This document shows positions 42,041 through 51,324 of a DNA stretch of 64,000 nt, piece by piece; position 1 is the first letter of the stretch; each line of letters begins with the position of its first letter. The translations under genes were made by a program, and so were the position numbers. The notes below the pieces were generated by a model. The model saw only the letters and a list, made by a program, of their open reading frames with translations. It had not been told where the DNA came from and made no database searches. The DNA comes from Vibrio atypicus (GTDB lineage: Bacteria > Pseudomonadota > Gammaproteobacteria > Enterobacterales > Vibrionaceae), in contig NZ_BLID01000005.1 of NCBI RefSeq assembly GCF_009811315.1, forward strand, positions 124,001-188,000. The letters are read 5' to 3'.

Positions 42041-44107
42041 ATGCAGCAGGAAAGCAGCAACAGTAGTCAGCCGACTCACCGTATTACGATAGCTAGTATA
42101 GGAAAAGCTATCATGCCTTCTTTACAAGCTATCAGAGAAGGAATGGTGTGGCTTATTCCTTGTTTAATGATCTCTTCCTTTGCACTGTTTTTTGCCAGTA
42201 TTGGAGAGTTTATCGCTGGCTATCGTTACCCTTGGATTGAGCATTTTTACTCACTACATAATGCTATCGCAGAGTTCTTTCCTTACCTCATGACGTCCAC
42301 TATCTCATATGTATTGGCAATGCGGTGGCGTTTACCACGTCCTCCTATCGCATTGTTGATGGTGACCTTTCTGGTGGTAGTGAGCTATGTGATCCCAGAA
42401 GAGCAAACCGTTCTTATTTTTCATATCATTTTGGCTATCATCACGCCTCTCTACGCAATTCCAGTACTCGCGTACTTGCTAAGGTTTGACGCTTTAAAAC
42501 TAACGCGAACTGAATCGGCGGGGCGAATCGTAAAAGAGTCACTCAACTTAGTTATTCCAGCTATTTTGACCTCTTTTGTTGTTCTTGCCGCGAATTTCGT
42601 TGTTGTTAGTACATTATCTGATATTGAATTTCTTTCACTTCTCTCCGTTGATTACGCGAATTCGCCTACGCTATTTGGGGTGACCTTTGCCGCGCTTAAC
42701 TCGACGCTCTGGTTTCTAGGTGTACATGGCTATTATGCTTTACTACCCATGGTCGAGTTACTTCAAGAAGCGAGCAATTTAAACTATTCAACTATTCTGG
42801 CTGGAGGCTCTGCTCAATATCACATGAACCTATCGTTTATGGGCTCTTTTGTGTTTATTGGTGGTAGTGGCGCAACGTTTTCTTTGGTTGTCGCGTTACT
42901 GGTTTTTGCGAAGCAGCGAAGCTTGAAACTCATTGCGTTAGCAAGTATTCCCATTGGTTTGCTAAACATTAATGAAATTTTGCTGTTTGGTTTGCCTATT
43001 ATTTTTAATCCGCGTCTGTTTTTGCCTTTTTTACTCGTCCCAATTAGTAATGTGATGATCAGTATGGTTGCGGTTTCTTTTGGTATCGTGAGTTCGCCAT
43101 CGGTTTCTGTCCCTTTCAATAGTCCTATATTGCTGAATGCATGGATGGCTACTGACGGTGATATTTCTGCGGTATTCCTGCAGTTGTTTAATATTGCTGT
43201 TGGTGTGGTTATTTATTATCCAGCAGTGAATGCGATGAACATTGCTAAGCAACGTGCCGACATCCACCTTTCTGCCTTTGACACTTCATACACGCGCAGA
43301 GAGGAAGAAGCGCGAATGTTGATGGACGATCCAATCGCACAAGCCAATCTGCGAGAGAAACAGGCGTTGCGAGTTGAGCAAGAGCTTGAGCAAATTGGTC
43401 AGCGCGATTTTTGTTTAGAGTATCAACCTCAGGTATCGAGTGTGACGGGGAAAACAGTGGGTTGTGAAGCGTTGATTCGCTCAGTGAATGCCCAAGGGAA
43501 GTTGCAATACCCTAATACGTTTTTGCCTTGGTTAGAAGAGGCGGGCTTAATGAAAGATGTCGATCTATGGGTATTTAAACAAGTCATCAATGATCTCCAG
43601 GAGATGCAAAGTCATGGTATCTACCTACCCGTAAGTGTCAATGTCACCGCAGATATATTAGTTGACCAAGATTATATGAATCAGCTTGTTAAAGTGATTT
43701 CACCATATGCTCGTTTTATTCATATTGAAATCACAGAAGAAACACTGTTGTCAGACGAAACGTTAGTTGCTGCTGCCTTTAACCGTTTGCATCAAATGGG
43801 CGTGAAGGTACATATAGACGATTTTGGCACAGGTTTCTCGTCGTTGAGTTACTTAAATAAGTTTGATGTGGATGTGTTAAAGGTTGATCGATCGTTTGTT
43901 TTAGCACTCGTCACGGGTAAGGGAAGAAAGGTATTTGGCAGTATCTTGTCGATTGCAAAAGAGTTAGGTCTAGAGGTCGTGGTTGAAGGAGTAGAGAGCC
44001 AAGAACAGCTTGATCTTATTCCAAAGGAGCAAAGCATCGCTGTTCAAGGGTGGTACTACGCCAAATCATTACCGATCAACAGACTGATTGAGTACGTAGT
44101 TAAGTAA
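42041..44107 (+). CDS. PTS EIIC-like membrane domain fused to an EAL c-di-GMP phosphodiesterase
   Basis: It is 688 residues from the ATG at 42041, chosen over 42023 because only the later one has a ribosome site (GAGG) at correct spacing. Residues about 15-405 are a lactose/cellobiose-type EIIC channel with roughly 10 helices. GVHGYYAL and INEILLFGLPIIFNP carry the His and Glu that bind sugar in ChbC. No EIIA or EIIB domain is present. Residues about 435-685 are an EAL domain with intact CEALIR, VNVTAD, ITEETLL, HIDDFGTGFSSLSYL, LKVDRSFV and VVEGVE motifs. It probably senses a sugar and degrades c-di-GMP. It ends two bases from convergent polB. Confidence 0.9.
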   Translation: MQQESSNSSQPTHRITIASIGKAIMPSLQAIREGMVWLIPCLMISSFALFFASIGEFIAGYRYPWIEHFYSLHNAIAEFFPYLMTSTISYVLAMRWRLPRPPIALLMVTFLVVVSYVIPEEQTVLIFHIILAIITPLYAIPVLAYLLRFDALKLTRTESAGRIVKESLNLVIPAILTSFVVLAANFVVVSTLSDIEFLSLLSVDYANSPTLFGVTFAALNSTLWFLGVHGYYALLPMVELLQEASNLNYSTILAGGSAQYHMNLSFMGSFVFIGGSGATFSLVVALLVFAKQRSLKLIALASIPIGLLNINEILLFGLPIIFNPRLFLPFLLVPISNVMISMVAVSFGIVSSPSVSVPFNSPILLNAWMATDGDISAVFLQLFNIAVGVVIYYPAVNAMNIAKQRADIHLSAFDTSYTRREEEARMLMDDPIAQANLREKQALRVEQELEQIGQRDFCLEYQPQVSSVTGKTVGCEALIRSVNAQGKLQYPNTFLPWLEEAGLMKDVDLWVFKQVINDLQEMQSHGIYLPVSVNVTADILVDQDYMNQLVKVISPYARFIHIEITEETLLSDETLVAAAFNRLHQMGVKVHIDDFGTGFSSLSYLNKFDVDVLKVDRSFVLALVTGKGRKVFGSILSIAKELGLEVVVEGVESQEQLDLIPKEQSIAVQGWYYAKSLPINRLIEYVVK

Positions 44108-44109
44108 CG

Positions 44110-46473
44110 CTAAAAGAGCCCTAGTTGCGGCTCACTAAGTGAACTGAAATCCAAACCGATAAATGGCAAGATAGCTTCAGCGACAGGCTTTAGCTGTTTA
44201 TCAATGTAATGCTGATAATCAATGGCACTTTTTAGATACTCTTTCGGCTCTGGCCCTGAGATAGTGATCAAGTACTCAATGCGACCGCGGTTTTGGTATT
44301 GGAGAGGGCGACCAAGCTGGCCGTTGATCTCATCCGCCATTCGAGCTGCGCGAACTTGAGGAGGAATGTTCTTTTGATATTCATGCAGTTTTCGACGTAA
44401 ACGTTTTTGATACACAAGTTCATCGTCAAATTCGCCTGCTAAAGTGCTTTCGACAAAGCTGCGAACATAATCGCTTGGGTTTTCGCCATGGAATACCATT
44501 GAATAAAGTTTGGACTGAAAGCGTTGGGCAAGGGGCGTCCAGTCGGTTCGAGCACTTTCTAAGCCCTTAAACACGATACGCTCTTGCTCTCCTTCACCAA
44601 TGAGTCCGGCATAGCGCTTTTTAGATCCCGTTTCTTGGCCTCGGATGGTTGGCATAAGAAAGCGGCGATAGTGTGTCTCATATTCAAGTTCTAGAATCGA
44701 GGTCAGGTTGTACTCTTCTCGTAAGTGTTTTGTCCACCACGCATTGATGTGTTCAACCAAAGACTGACCAATTGCGTCAGCTTGTTGCTGCGAGAACTGG
44801 CCGTTTAAAGAAACAAAAGTAGAATCGGTATCGCCATAAATAACTTGGTAGCCTTGCTCTTCGATCAACCTTTTAGTGGTCTTCATGATCTCATGCCCAC
44901 GCATCGTGATGCTTGATGCTAAACGAGTATCAAAGAATCGACACCCTGAGGATCCTAAAACGCCATAAAATGAATTCATGATGATTTTAATTGCCTGAGA
45001 GAACGCTTTTTCATTGTTCTTCTTGGCGATATCTCGCGCTGCCCATAAATCTTCGATCATCTTAGGCAGAAAATGTTTATCGCGGGCAAATTGGCCGCCT
45101 CTAAAGCCAGGTACCGCTTGGTCTTCATCTAAACCTATTTCTAACTGTAAACCTTCGATGAGTCCCATAGGGTCAATCAAGAAAGAACGAATGATGGACG
45201 GGTAGAGGCTTTTGAAGTCAAGCACCAGCACTGAGTCATAGAGATTGGGGATTGAGTCCATAACATAACCGCCGGGGCTGGCTATCCAGTTCTCAGGGTG
45301 CAGGTTAGGTGCAACATACCCGGCCCGATGAATTTGCGGTAAGTAGAGATTAGTGAACGCCGCAACGGAGCCTCCAACACGGTCAAGCTCTACGCCTGTT
45401 AAACGTGAGCGCTCTATTGCAAATTCAAGCAAATGTGTGTGAGCGAAGATTTTATTGACTAGCACGCAGTCTTGAAGATTGTATTTGGCGAGAGAAGGTT
45501 TGTCCTTTCTGAACATATGATTGATTTCATCCATACGATCATGAACATTGTGGATTTGCTTTCCTTCACCCAGAAGCTCCTGAGATACGGCCTCAAGCGA
45601 CCAGCTTCGAAAATGATAAGTTGCTGTTTTTAGCGTGTCGATACCATCCATAACGACGCGGCCAGGAATAGAGATAAACCCTTGTTGGGTAGTATTCGAA
45701 CTGCGGAAAAAACTAGCTTGATTCCCTCGGCCGATATTGAGCTTCAGCTTATTCCATTCAGCTCGTTTGTGGAGCAATCGGAAATCAAAGTCGATAACAT
45801 TCCAACCGATGATTACATCAGGGTCAAATTGGTTAAACCAACGAATCATTGCAACTAGTAGCTCGTGTTCATCTGAGACCCATTTAATCGGTGTTTCAGC
45901 CGGTTGAGGTTGACCTATCATGATGACGCGACTGTCCATTGGGCTGTCTAGCCCTATAGAGTATAAAATCCCTTTTTCAGAGCATTCAATATCTAGTGAG
46001 ACGACTTTGAGTGATGGCGTATAGTCACCTTGTCGACATTTTACCTGGGTAACACGTTGGAATCCGTTTCGTGATTGCGCAATGCCAGTAAACTCAACGC
46101 TGCCTTTAATAAAACGTTCCATCAGATAGCGGTCGGCTAAGCGAATGTCATCCTCTAAGACTAATAGATCATGATTCTTTAGCTGGTGGCTTAACGTTTG
46201 TGAGTCCTTGGTCGTGTTGGTGTAGCAGGCAACCATAGGCGTCGCTTTAAAATCTTTGAGCGGTAACGGTTTAAACGTAGAGTTAATTCGTTGTTCTTGA
46301 GCGAGGTTTTCAGCGGCAGACAAATGCTCTTGAGAAATGAAGAACACAGGCTTTTCATTTTCAATAATTAGTTGAGTAGGGCCTTGCTCCGTTGCAAGCC
46401 ATAAGTCGATTTGAGTCGTGCCAGAAAAATCGCGGGCTTGCCGAGTTAGTAAAAAACCGTGGTTAATCGTCAT
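44110..46473 (-). CDS. polB: DNA polymerase II
   Basis: Family B DNA polymerase for replication restart and damage tolerance, 787 residues, the E. coli PolB size. The 3'-5' exonuclease motif I is SLDIECSEKG, motif II is VIIGWNVIDFDFR and motif III is YNLQDCVLV. The polymerase motif A is LDFKSLYPSIIR, motif B is KIIMNSFYGVLG and motif C is YGDTDSTF. All catalytic aspartates are present. No clear LexA box was found in the upstream gap, although polB is SOS-controlled in E. coli. Confidence 0.96.
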   Translation of the reverse strand: MTINHGFLLTRQARDFSGTTQIDLWLATEQGPTQLIIENEKPVFFISQEHLSAAENLAQEQRINSTFKPLPLKDFKATPMVACYTNTTKDSQTLSHQLKNHDLLVLEDDIRLADRYLMERFIKGSVEFTGIAQSRNGFQRVTQVKCRQGDYTPSLKVVSLDIECSEKGILYSIGLDSPMDSRVIMIGQPQPAETPIKWVSDEHELLVAMIRWFNQFDPDVIIGWNVIDFDFRLLHKRAEWNKLKLNIGRGNQASFFRSSNTTQQGFISIPGRVVMDGIDTLKTATYHFRSWSLEAVSQELLGEGKQIHNVHDRMDEINHMFRKDKPSLAKYNLQDCVLVNKIFAHTHLLEFAIERSRLTGVELDRVGGSVAAFTNLYLPQIHRAGYVAPNLHPENWIASPGGYVMDSIPNLYDSVLVLDFKSLYPSIIRSFLIDPMGLIEGLQLEIGLDEDQAVPGFRGGQFARDKHFLPKMIEDLWAARDIAKKNNEKAFSQAIKIIMNSFYGVLGSSGCRFFDTRLASSITMRGHEIMKTTKRLIEEQGYQVIYGDTDSTFVSLNGQFSQQQADAIGQSLVEHINAWWTKHLREEYNLTSILELEYETHYRRFLMPTIRGQETGSKKRYAGLIGEGEQERIVFKGLESARTDWTPLAQRFQSKLYSMVFHGENPSDYVRSFVESTLAGEFDDELVYQKRLRRKLHEYQKNIPPQVRAARMADEINGQLGRPLQYQNRGRIEYLITISGPEPKEYLKSAIDYQHYIDKQLKPVAEAILPFIGLDFSSLSEPQLGLF

Positions 46474-46873
46474 TGTTTCACTGCTAAATATTAAGGCGAA
46501 GCGTCAGAAGTAAGCTTCGCCCCATAGATTAACATAACCATGTGCAGGAACAGAAAATCATCTTTTTGGGCAGTGTTTTTTTCAAGAGGGCGGACTGTGT
46601 TGGAGTATCCCAAGGCTGCTCACTGAAGAGAATACGAATGAGCCAAACTCTCTCTAATTTGAGACGGTTGACAGTTTTTGATATGTAAGTGACTGATTTG
46701 AAAGTTACAATGAAAATAATCGGTAGTTCTGAAAATAAGTACTTGCTAAACTTTGCGTTTGCGCACATATTCAGAATAAGCAAATTCTCAAATTTGCGTT
46801 AAAATAAGCGACCATGCTGTTACTTTCTTGATGAGAGTTAACAGAGCTGAACAAATAGTGTGGAGATACAAGT
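46474..46873. promoter_or_regulatory. 400-base divergent region between polB and varA
   Basis: No credible gene. A hairpin GGCGAAGC/GCTTCGCC (46495-46502 and 46514-46521) lies close to the polB start and would be in its leader. GCAAATT-CTCA-AATTTGC (46780-46797) is a perfect inverted repeat about 80 bases before varA; it contains ATTCTCAAATTTGCGT, similar to the direct repeats near 34.45 kb. Promoters could not be set with confidence. Confidence 0.4.
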
Positions 46874-47518
46874 TTGATAAGTGTTTTCCTTGTAGATGAT
46901 CACGAGCTGGTTCGCACAGGGATACGACGTATTATTGAAGACGTCCGTGGAATGAACGTAGCAGGGGAAGCTGAGAGCGGTGAAGATGCAGTGAAATGGT
47001 GTCGCAGTAATCATGCTGACGTCATTTTGATGGATATGAATATGCCGGGTATTGGTGGTTTAGAAGCAACCAAAAAAATCTTGCGATTCAATCCTGATGT
47101 TAAGATCATCGTTTTAACTGTTCATACGGAAAATCCGTTTCCAACTAAAGTGATGCAGGCCGGTGCAGCCGGATACCTGACTAAAGGCGCAGGACCAGAT
47201 GAAATGGTCAATGCAATTCGAGTGGTGAACAGTGGCCAACGCTACATTTCGCCTGAAATCGCGCAACAGATGGCTCTGAGCCAATTCTCTCCAGCATCGG
47301 AAAACCCTTTTGCCGATCTATCTGAGCGTGAATTGCAGATAATGATGATGATCACCAAAGGACAAAAAGTGACTGATATTTCAGAACAACTGAATTTGAG
47401 TCCAAAAACGGTGAACAGTTATCGCTATCGACTATTTAATAAACTCGATATCAGTGGTGATGTAGAGTTAACTCATCTCGCGATACGTCATGGAATGTTA
47501 GATACCGAGACGTTGTAG
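46874..47518 (+). CDS. varA: Response regulator VarA (UvrY/GacA family)
   Basis: Global regulator of the VarS/VarA pathway that activates CsrB-type small RNAs and so feeds into quorum sensing and virulence. It is 214 residues. The receiver has [11 protein letters not shown] and phospho-acceptor Asp54 in [10 protein letters not shown]. The C-terminal LuxR-type helix-turn-helix is [40 protein letters not shown]. The start is TTG with GGAG upstream, matching the family N-terminus (MI-VFLVDDH). Its stop overlaps the uvrC GTG by one base, the conserved uvrY-uvrC arrangement. Confidence 0.95.
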   Translation: MISVFLVDDHELVRTGIRRIIEDVRGMNVAGEAESGEDAVKWCRSNHADVILMDMNMPGIGGLEATKKILRFNPDVKIIVLTVHTENPFPTKVMQAGAAGYLTKGAGPDEMVNAIRVVNSGQRYISPEIAQQMALSQFSPASENPFADLSERELQIMMMITKGQKVTDISEQLNLSPKTVNSYRYRLFNKLDISGDVELTHLAIRHGMLDTETL

Positions 47519-49353
47519 TGACCACTTCATTTGACTCGGTTTCGTTCCTTAAAACAGTAACGAATCAGCCCGGTGTTTATCGTATGTATAACACCGAGGC
47601 TGTCGTTATTTATGTCGGCAAAGCAAAAGATCTTAAAAAACGCCTAACGAGCTACTTCCGGAAAAAGGTAGACAGTGAAAAAACACGGGCGTTAGTCAGC
47701 CATATTGCTAAAATTGATGTCACAGTAACGCACACTGAGACAGAAGCACTGATCCTTGAGCACAACTACATTAAGCAGTACTTACCTAAGTACAATGTGT
47801 TGCTGCGAGACGACAAATCTTATCCATATATTTTCATCAGTGGTCATAAACATCCTCGACTTTCGATGCATCGTGGTGCTAAAAAGCGCAAAGGGGAATA
47901 CTTTGGCCCTTATCCAGATTCCGGTGCGGTACGTGAAACGCTGCATCTGATTCAAAAAATTTTCCCTGTCCGTCAGTGCGAAGATACGGTTTATAGCAAC
48001 CGCACTCGCCCCTGCTTGATGTATCAAATTGGCCGCTGTGCCGCTCCTTGTGTAAGTTCTGTTATTAGCGATCGAGATTATGCTGAGATCGTTGAGTTAG
48101 TACGCCTGTTTCTACAGGGTAAAGATCAAAAAATTCTAGAGTCGCTTGTTCAGAAAATGGAAGAGGCGAGTAAGACACTCAATTTTGAAGATGCCGCTCG
48201 GTTCAGAGACCAAATTCAAGCGATTCGTCGCGTGCAAGAACAGCAGTTCGTTTCTGAAGATTCGATGGATGATATGGATGTATTGGGTTTTGCTCAAGAA
48301 AATGGCATTGCATGTATTCATATCTTAATGATTCGCCAAGGAAAGATTCTGGGGAGTCGTAGTCACTTTCCTAAAATCCCAAATAATACAACGCAAGAGG
48401 AAGTCTTCTATAGCTTCCTTAGTCAGTATTATCTAGCACATAACGAAGCGCGCACGATTCCTACTAGAATCATTCTTAATTCTGGTCTATTGGATGAAGG
48501 GCAAGAACCGCTTCAACAAGCGTTGACCTCACTAGCAGGCCGTAAGGTGCATTTTCATGTTAACCCAACAGGGACTCGTGGCAGGTATCTAAAACTTTCC
48601 AATACGAATGCTTTGACGGCTATCACGACTAAGATCAACCACAAAATGACGATCTCTCAGCGATTCAAAGAGCTTCGAGAAGTTCTCGGAATGGAAAACA
48701 TTGCGCGAATGGAGTGTTTTGATATTTCGCACACGATGGGTGAAAGTACGATTGCATCCTGTGTGGTATTTAACCATGAAGGCCCCGTTAAGCAAGAGTA
48801 TCGTCGATATAACATCACCGGAATTACAGGTGGTGATGACTATGCGGCAATGGGGCAAGCATTAGAACGTCGTTATTCTAAGCAGCTAGATGTCGAGAAG
48901 ATTCCTGATATTGTCTTTATTGATGGTGGTAAAGGTCAACTTAATCGAGCTCACGAAATTATCTCTCAATGTTGGAGTGAGTGGCCAAAACGACCGCGAC
49001 TGATTGGCATTGCTAAAGGGGTGACACGTAAACCAGGTTTGGAAACTTTGATTACCACTGATGGTGAAGAGTTTCATTTACCGAGTGATGCTCCTGCTTT
49101 GCACTTAATGCAGCATATTCGTGATGAGAGCCATAATCATGCGATTGCTGGTCACCGAGCTAAACGTGGAAAAACACGAAAAACCAGTGCTTTAGAAGGA
49201 ATTGAAGGGGTAGGGCCAAAACGTCGCCAAGCATTACTCAAATATATGGGCGGCTTGCAAGAACTAAAACGCTCTAGCGTAGAAGAAATCGCCAAAGTGC
49301 CGGGGATAAGCCATTCTTTGGCAGAAAACATTTATCAAGCATTGAAACAATAA
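47518..49353 (+). CDS. uvrC: UvrABC excinuclease subunit C
   Basis: Makes both incisions in nucleotide excision repair. It is 611 residues. The GIY-YIG nuclease domain opens with [27 protein letters not shown]. The UvrB-binding motif is [11 protein letters not shown] near residue 220. The C-terminal nuclease has [18 protein letters not shown] and [13 protein letters not shown]. Tandem helix-hairpin-helix motifs ([34 protein letters not shown]) end it. The GTG start overlaps the varA TAG stop by one base. Confidence 0.96.
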   Translation: MTTSFDSVSFLKTVTNQPGVYRMYNTEAVVIYVGKAKDLKKRLTSYFRKKVDSEKTRALVSHIAKIDVTVTHTETEALILEHNYIKQYLPKYNVLLRDDKSYPYIFISGHKHPRLSMHRGAKKRKGEYFGPYPDSGAVRETLHLIQKIFPVRQCEDTVYSNRTRPCLMYQIGRCAAPCVSSVISDRDYAEIVELVRLFLQGKDQKILESLVQKMEEASKTLNFEDAARFRDQIQAIRRVQEQQFVSEDSMDDMDVLGFAQENGIACIHILMIRQGKILGSRSHFPKIPNNTTQEEVFYSFLSQYYLAHNEARTIPTRIILNSGLLDEGQEPLQQALTSLAGRKVHFHVNPTGTRGRYLKLSNTNALTAITTKINHKMTISQRFKELREVLGMENIARMECFDISHTMGESTIASCVVFNHEGPVKQEYRRYNITGITGGDDYAAMGQALERRYSKQLDVEKIPDIVFIDGGKGQLNRAHEIISQCWSEWPKRPRLIGIAKGVTRKPGLETLITTDGEEFHLPSDAPALHLMQHIRDESHNHAIAGHRAKRGKTRKTSALEGIEGVGPKRRQALLKYMGGLQELKRSSVEEIAKVPGISHSLAENIYQALKQ

Positions 49354-49425
49354 CAAAAATCCCGCACCATAAGGGACTGTTTTCAAGCAGTAAACAGCGC
49401 GACACGATAAGAGCCACTAATAAAT

Positions 49426-49983
49426 ATGCGTTTAAATATCCCTAACATTCTATCTTTGATGCGACTTTTCCTTATTCCGGTATTCGTCGTTGTATTTTAT
49501 CTCCCGTACAGTTGGGCTCCATTTGCAGCCGCTATGGTGTTTTGGGTCGCCGGATTTACCGATTGGCTTGATGGCATGCTGGCTAGAAAACTAGGCCAAA
49601 CATCTCGTTTTGGGGCTTTTATTGACCCAGTGGCGGATAAAGTCCTTGTTGCCACGGCACTGATTCTGATTACAGAGCACTATCACTCGATTTGGGTGAC
49701 GATTCCAGCAGTGACAATGATTGCCCGCGAGATCATCATCTCTGCACTGAGAGAGTGGATGGCAGAAATTGGTAAACGTGCAAGTGTTGCTGTTTCTTGG
49801 GTAGGAAAAGTAAAAACAGTCAGCCAGATGTTTGCTTTGTGGGTTCTGATTTGGCGATATGATGACTGGATGGCATGGCTTGGCTTCGGCGCTTTATATG
49901 TCGCGACATTCCTCACCTACTGGTCGATGGCTCAATATTTGATGGCAGCAAAAGATGATCTGCTTGATGAAGAACATCACTAA
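49426..49983 (+). CDS. pgsA: CDP-diacylglycerol-glycerol-3-phosphate 3-phosphatidyltransferase
   Basis: Makes phosphatidylglycerol phosphate, the first committed step to PG and cardiolipin, in the inner membrane. It is 185 residues. It opens with [21 protein letters not shown] and has the catalytic motif [20 protein letters not shown] followed by IDPVADK, which supplies the metal aspartates. It follows uvrC by 72 bases and precedes a terminator and tRNA-Cys/Gly/Leu, the same neighbours as in E. coli. Confidence 0.95.
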   Translation: MRLNIPNILSLMRLFLIPVFVVVFYLPYSWAPFAAAMVFWVAGFTDWLDGMLARKLGQTSRFGAFIDPVADKVLVATALILITEHYHSIWVTIPAVTMIAREIIISALREWMAEIGKRASVAVSWVGKVKTVSQMFALWVLIWRYDDWMAWLGFGALYVATFLTYWSMAQYLMAAKDDLLDEEHH

Positions 49984-49991
49984 AAGATTTT

Positions 49992-50017
49992 AAAACGGGC
50001 ACATGCCCGTTTTTTTG
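49992..50017 (+). terminator. Terminator after pgsA
   Basis: AAAACGGGC and GCCCGTTTT flank an ACAT loop and are followed by a run of seven T. Confidence 0.93.
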
Positions 50018-50141
50018 TATCTGAAGAAAGGTATAAATCAATAAACTCTCCCGGATTCAACAGATTAGCGCTATGAAATTGAACAATATGAAGCTTTTTG
50101 AACGTTAATTAGACAAACGGTTCAAAAAATTAAAAATAGTG

Positions 50142-50169
50142 TTGACTCATTAGTTCGAATCCGTAGAAT
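50142..50169 (+). promoter_or_regulatory. Promoter of the tRNA cluster
   Basis: TTGACT (50142-50147), a 16-base spacer and TAGAAT (50164-50169). A GC-rich discriminator (GCATCCCG) follows, typical of stringently controlled stable-RNA promoters. It lies 57 bases upstream of tRNA-Cys. Confidence 0.75.
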
Positions 50170-50226
50170 GCATCCCGTACCCAAGAGGAACGCAGAGAAA
50201 TCAGCGCTAACCTCAAGGGAGATGAA

Positions 50227-50300
50227 GGCGCCTTGGCAGAGTGGCTATGCAGCGGATTGCAAATCCGTGGACCTCGGTTCGACTCCGGGAGGCGCCTCCA
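50227..50300 (+). tRNA. tRNA-Cys (anticodon GCA)
   Basis: A 74-base cloverleaf. The acceptor GGCGCCT pairs with AGGCGCC, the anticodon loop sits in GGATTGCAAATCC, the T arm contains GGTTCGACTCC and CCA is encoded. First of four tRNAs, as in the E. coli pgsA-glyW-cysT-leuZ region but in a different order. Confidence 0.97.
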
Positions 50301-50303
50301 CTT

Positions 50304-50379
50304 GCGACACTAGCTCAGTTGGTAGAGCGCAACCTTGCCAAGGTTGAGGTCACGAGTTCGAACCTCGTGTGTCGCTCCA
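50304..50379 (+). tRNA. tRNA-Gly (anticodon GCC), copy 1
   Basis: A 76-base cloverleaf. The acceptor GCGACAC pairs with GTGTCGC, the anticodon stem-loop is CCTTGCCAAGG, the T arm contains GAGTTCGAACCTC and CCA is encoded. Identical to the copy at 50561. Confidence 0.97.
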
Positions 50380-50458
50380 AATTTTAGATAGCGATATAAT
50401 CGATATCAGATGGTGTTTTACTTACTTCAGTAAAGGCATCACAAATTTAGATTTGTGT

Positions 50459-50545
50459 GCCCTGGTGGTGGAATTGGTAGACACAAGGGATTTAAAATCC
50501 CTCGACGTTCGCGTTGTGCCGGTTCAAGTCCGGCCCGGGGCACCA
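50459..50545 (+). tRNA. tRNA-Leu (anticodon TAA)
   Basis: An 87-base class II tRNA with a long variable arm. The acceptor GCCCTGG pairs with CCGGGGC, the anticodon region is GGGATTTAAAATCCC, the T arm contains GGTTCAAGTCC and CCA is encoded. It corresponds to E. coli leuZ. Confidence 0.97.
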
Positions 50546-50560
50546 TCTAACCAAGCTTAT

Positions 50561-50636
50561 GCGACACTAGCTCAGTTGGTAGAGCGCAACCTTGCCAAGG
50601 TTGAGGTCACGAGTTCGAACCTCGTGTGTCGCTCCA
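50561..50636 (+). tRNA. tRNA-Gly (anticodon GCC), copy 2
   Basis: A 76-base sequence identical to the Gly tRNA at 50304. It is the last tRNA of the operon and is followed within six bases by a terminator. Confidence 0.97.
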
Positions 50637-50641
50637 AATTG

Positions 50642-50666
50642 AAAGCCCAGCATCATGCTGGGCTTT
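50642..50666 (+). terminator. Terminator of the tRNA operon
   Basis: AAAGCCCAGCA and TGCTGGGCTTT form an 11-bp stem around a TCA loop, directly after the last tRNA. The T tract after the stem is broken (GTCGTTTC). Confidence 0.85.
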
Positions 50667-50802
50667 GTCGTTTCTAGCATTCCACTCCCACGACCTGATG
50701 ATAAAATACTCAAAAAAGTATTAATTCATTCTCAAATCAAATAAAATGCGCCAAAGTTTATAAATTGCTTATGAGATTATCACTGAGAAGTGAGAGGCGT
50801 GT

Positions 50803-51312
50803 ATCAAAAAAGTACTACTTTCGTGTGTAACAGCGTTTATTGCGCTTTGGTCTTACACTGCAAATTCTGAATCTGTGGCAAGTTACCCTCACGGGTGGCA
50901 GGATTGGCCTGTGGTTAAAGAATCCATGAACTTACCTGCTGATACCGTTTTACCTGAAGATGCTTCCCTCTTTATTCAGGAATCAGTGAGCGCATATAGC
51001 TGGATCAATAATGGCGAGGGCTCTCCACTGACGATTCGGGTCAACCCTAAGAAACTAACTCAATACGAAAATCATGGCCCTTATTCGGATGGGCCAACCG
51101 CAGTTGCGATCTCTGAAGTCCAGGGGATAGTGTGGGTGACTGAGCATGTTGATGGGGAAGCAATTTATGGTAGTTACAATAGGCAAGGACAAGACATTAG
51201 CTCAACTCACCCAACATTGCAGCCAAGCTTTTGTCAAAGATGCCACACGACCTACAAAGATATCTGCGTCAATGGAACCTGCGCCGAACCTGTATTGAAT
51301 ATGTTTGAGTAG
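50803..51312 (+). CDS. Secreted CxxCH (putative c-type haem) protein with an apparent ATC start
   Basis: A periplasmic protein of about 169 residues. Read in frame from ATC at 50803, it begins with a textbook signal peptide (KKVLLSCVTAFIALWSYTA). GAGAGG lies five bases upstream of this codon. The first conventional start, GTG at 50875, would delete the whole signal. No in-frame ATG, GTG or TTG exists between an upstream stop and 50803. The C-terminal FCQRCH gives a CxxCH haem motif at about C144-H148, followed by another cysteine pair (DICVNGTC). Parts resemble the cytochrome P460 family, but weakly. The stop precedes the cyclase gene by 12 bases, so they are one operon. Confidence 0.72.
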   Translation: MKKVLLSCVTAFIALWSYTANSESVASYPHGWQDWPVVKESMNLPADTVLPEDASLFIQESVSAYSWINNGEGSPLTIRVNPKKLTQYENHGPYSDGPTAVAISEVQGIVWVTEHVDGEAIYGSYNRQGQDISSTHPTLQPSFCQRCHTTYKDICVNGTCAEPVLNMFE

Positions 51313-51324
51313 GAGGGAAATTGG

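Noticed and set aside
46474..46560. LexA (SOS) box for polB
   Set aside because: The nearest candidate (CTG-N10-AGG near 46482) misses the right half of CTG-N10-CAG.
46529..46783. Minus-strand ORF of 84 codons upstream of polB
   Set aside because: Atypical composition with no recognisable domain and no ribosome site; the region fits better as the polB/varA control region.
50304..50636. Repeated sequence that could suggest a CRISPR-like or mobile repeat
   Set aside because: The repeats are complete tRNA-Gly genes; no CRISPR array, IS element, integrase or att site was found in the window.
50369..50677. 102-codon ORF across the tRNA cluster
   Set aside because: It runs through tRNA-Leu and tRNA-Gly, so it is a by-product of the tRNA sequences.
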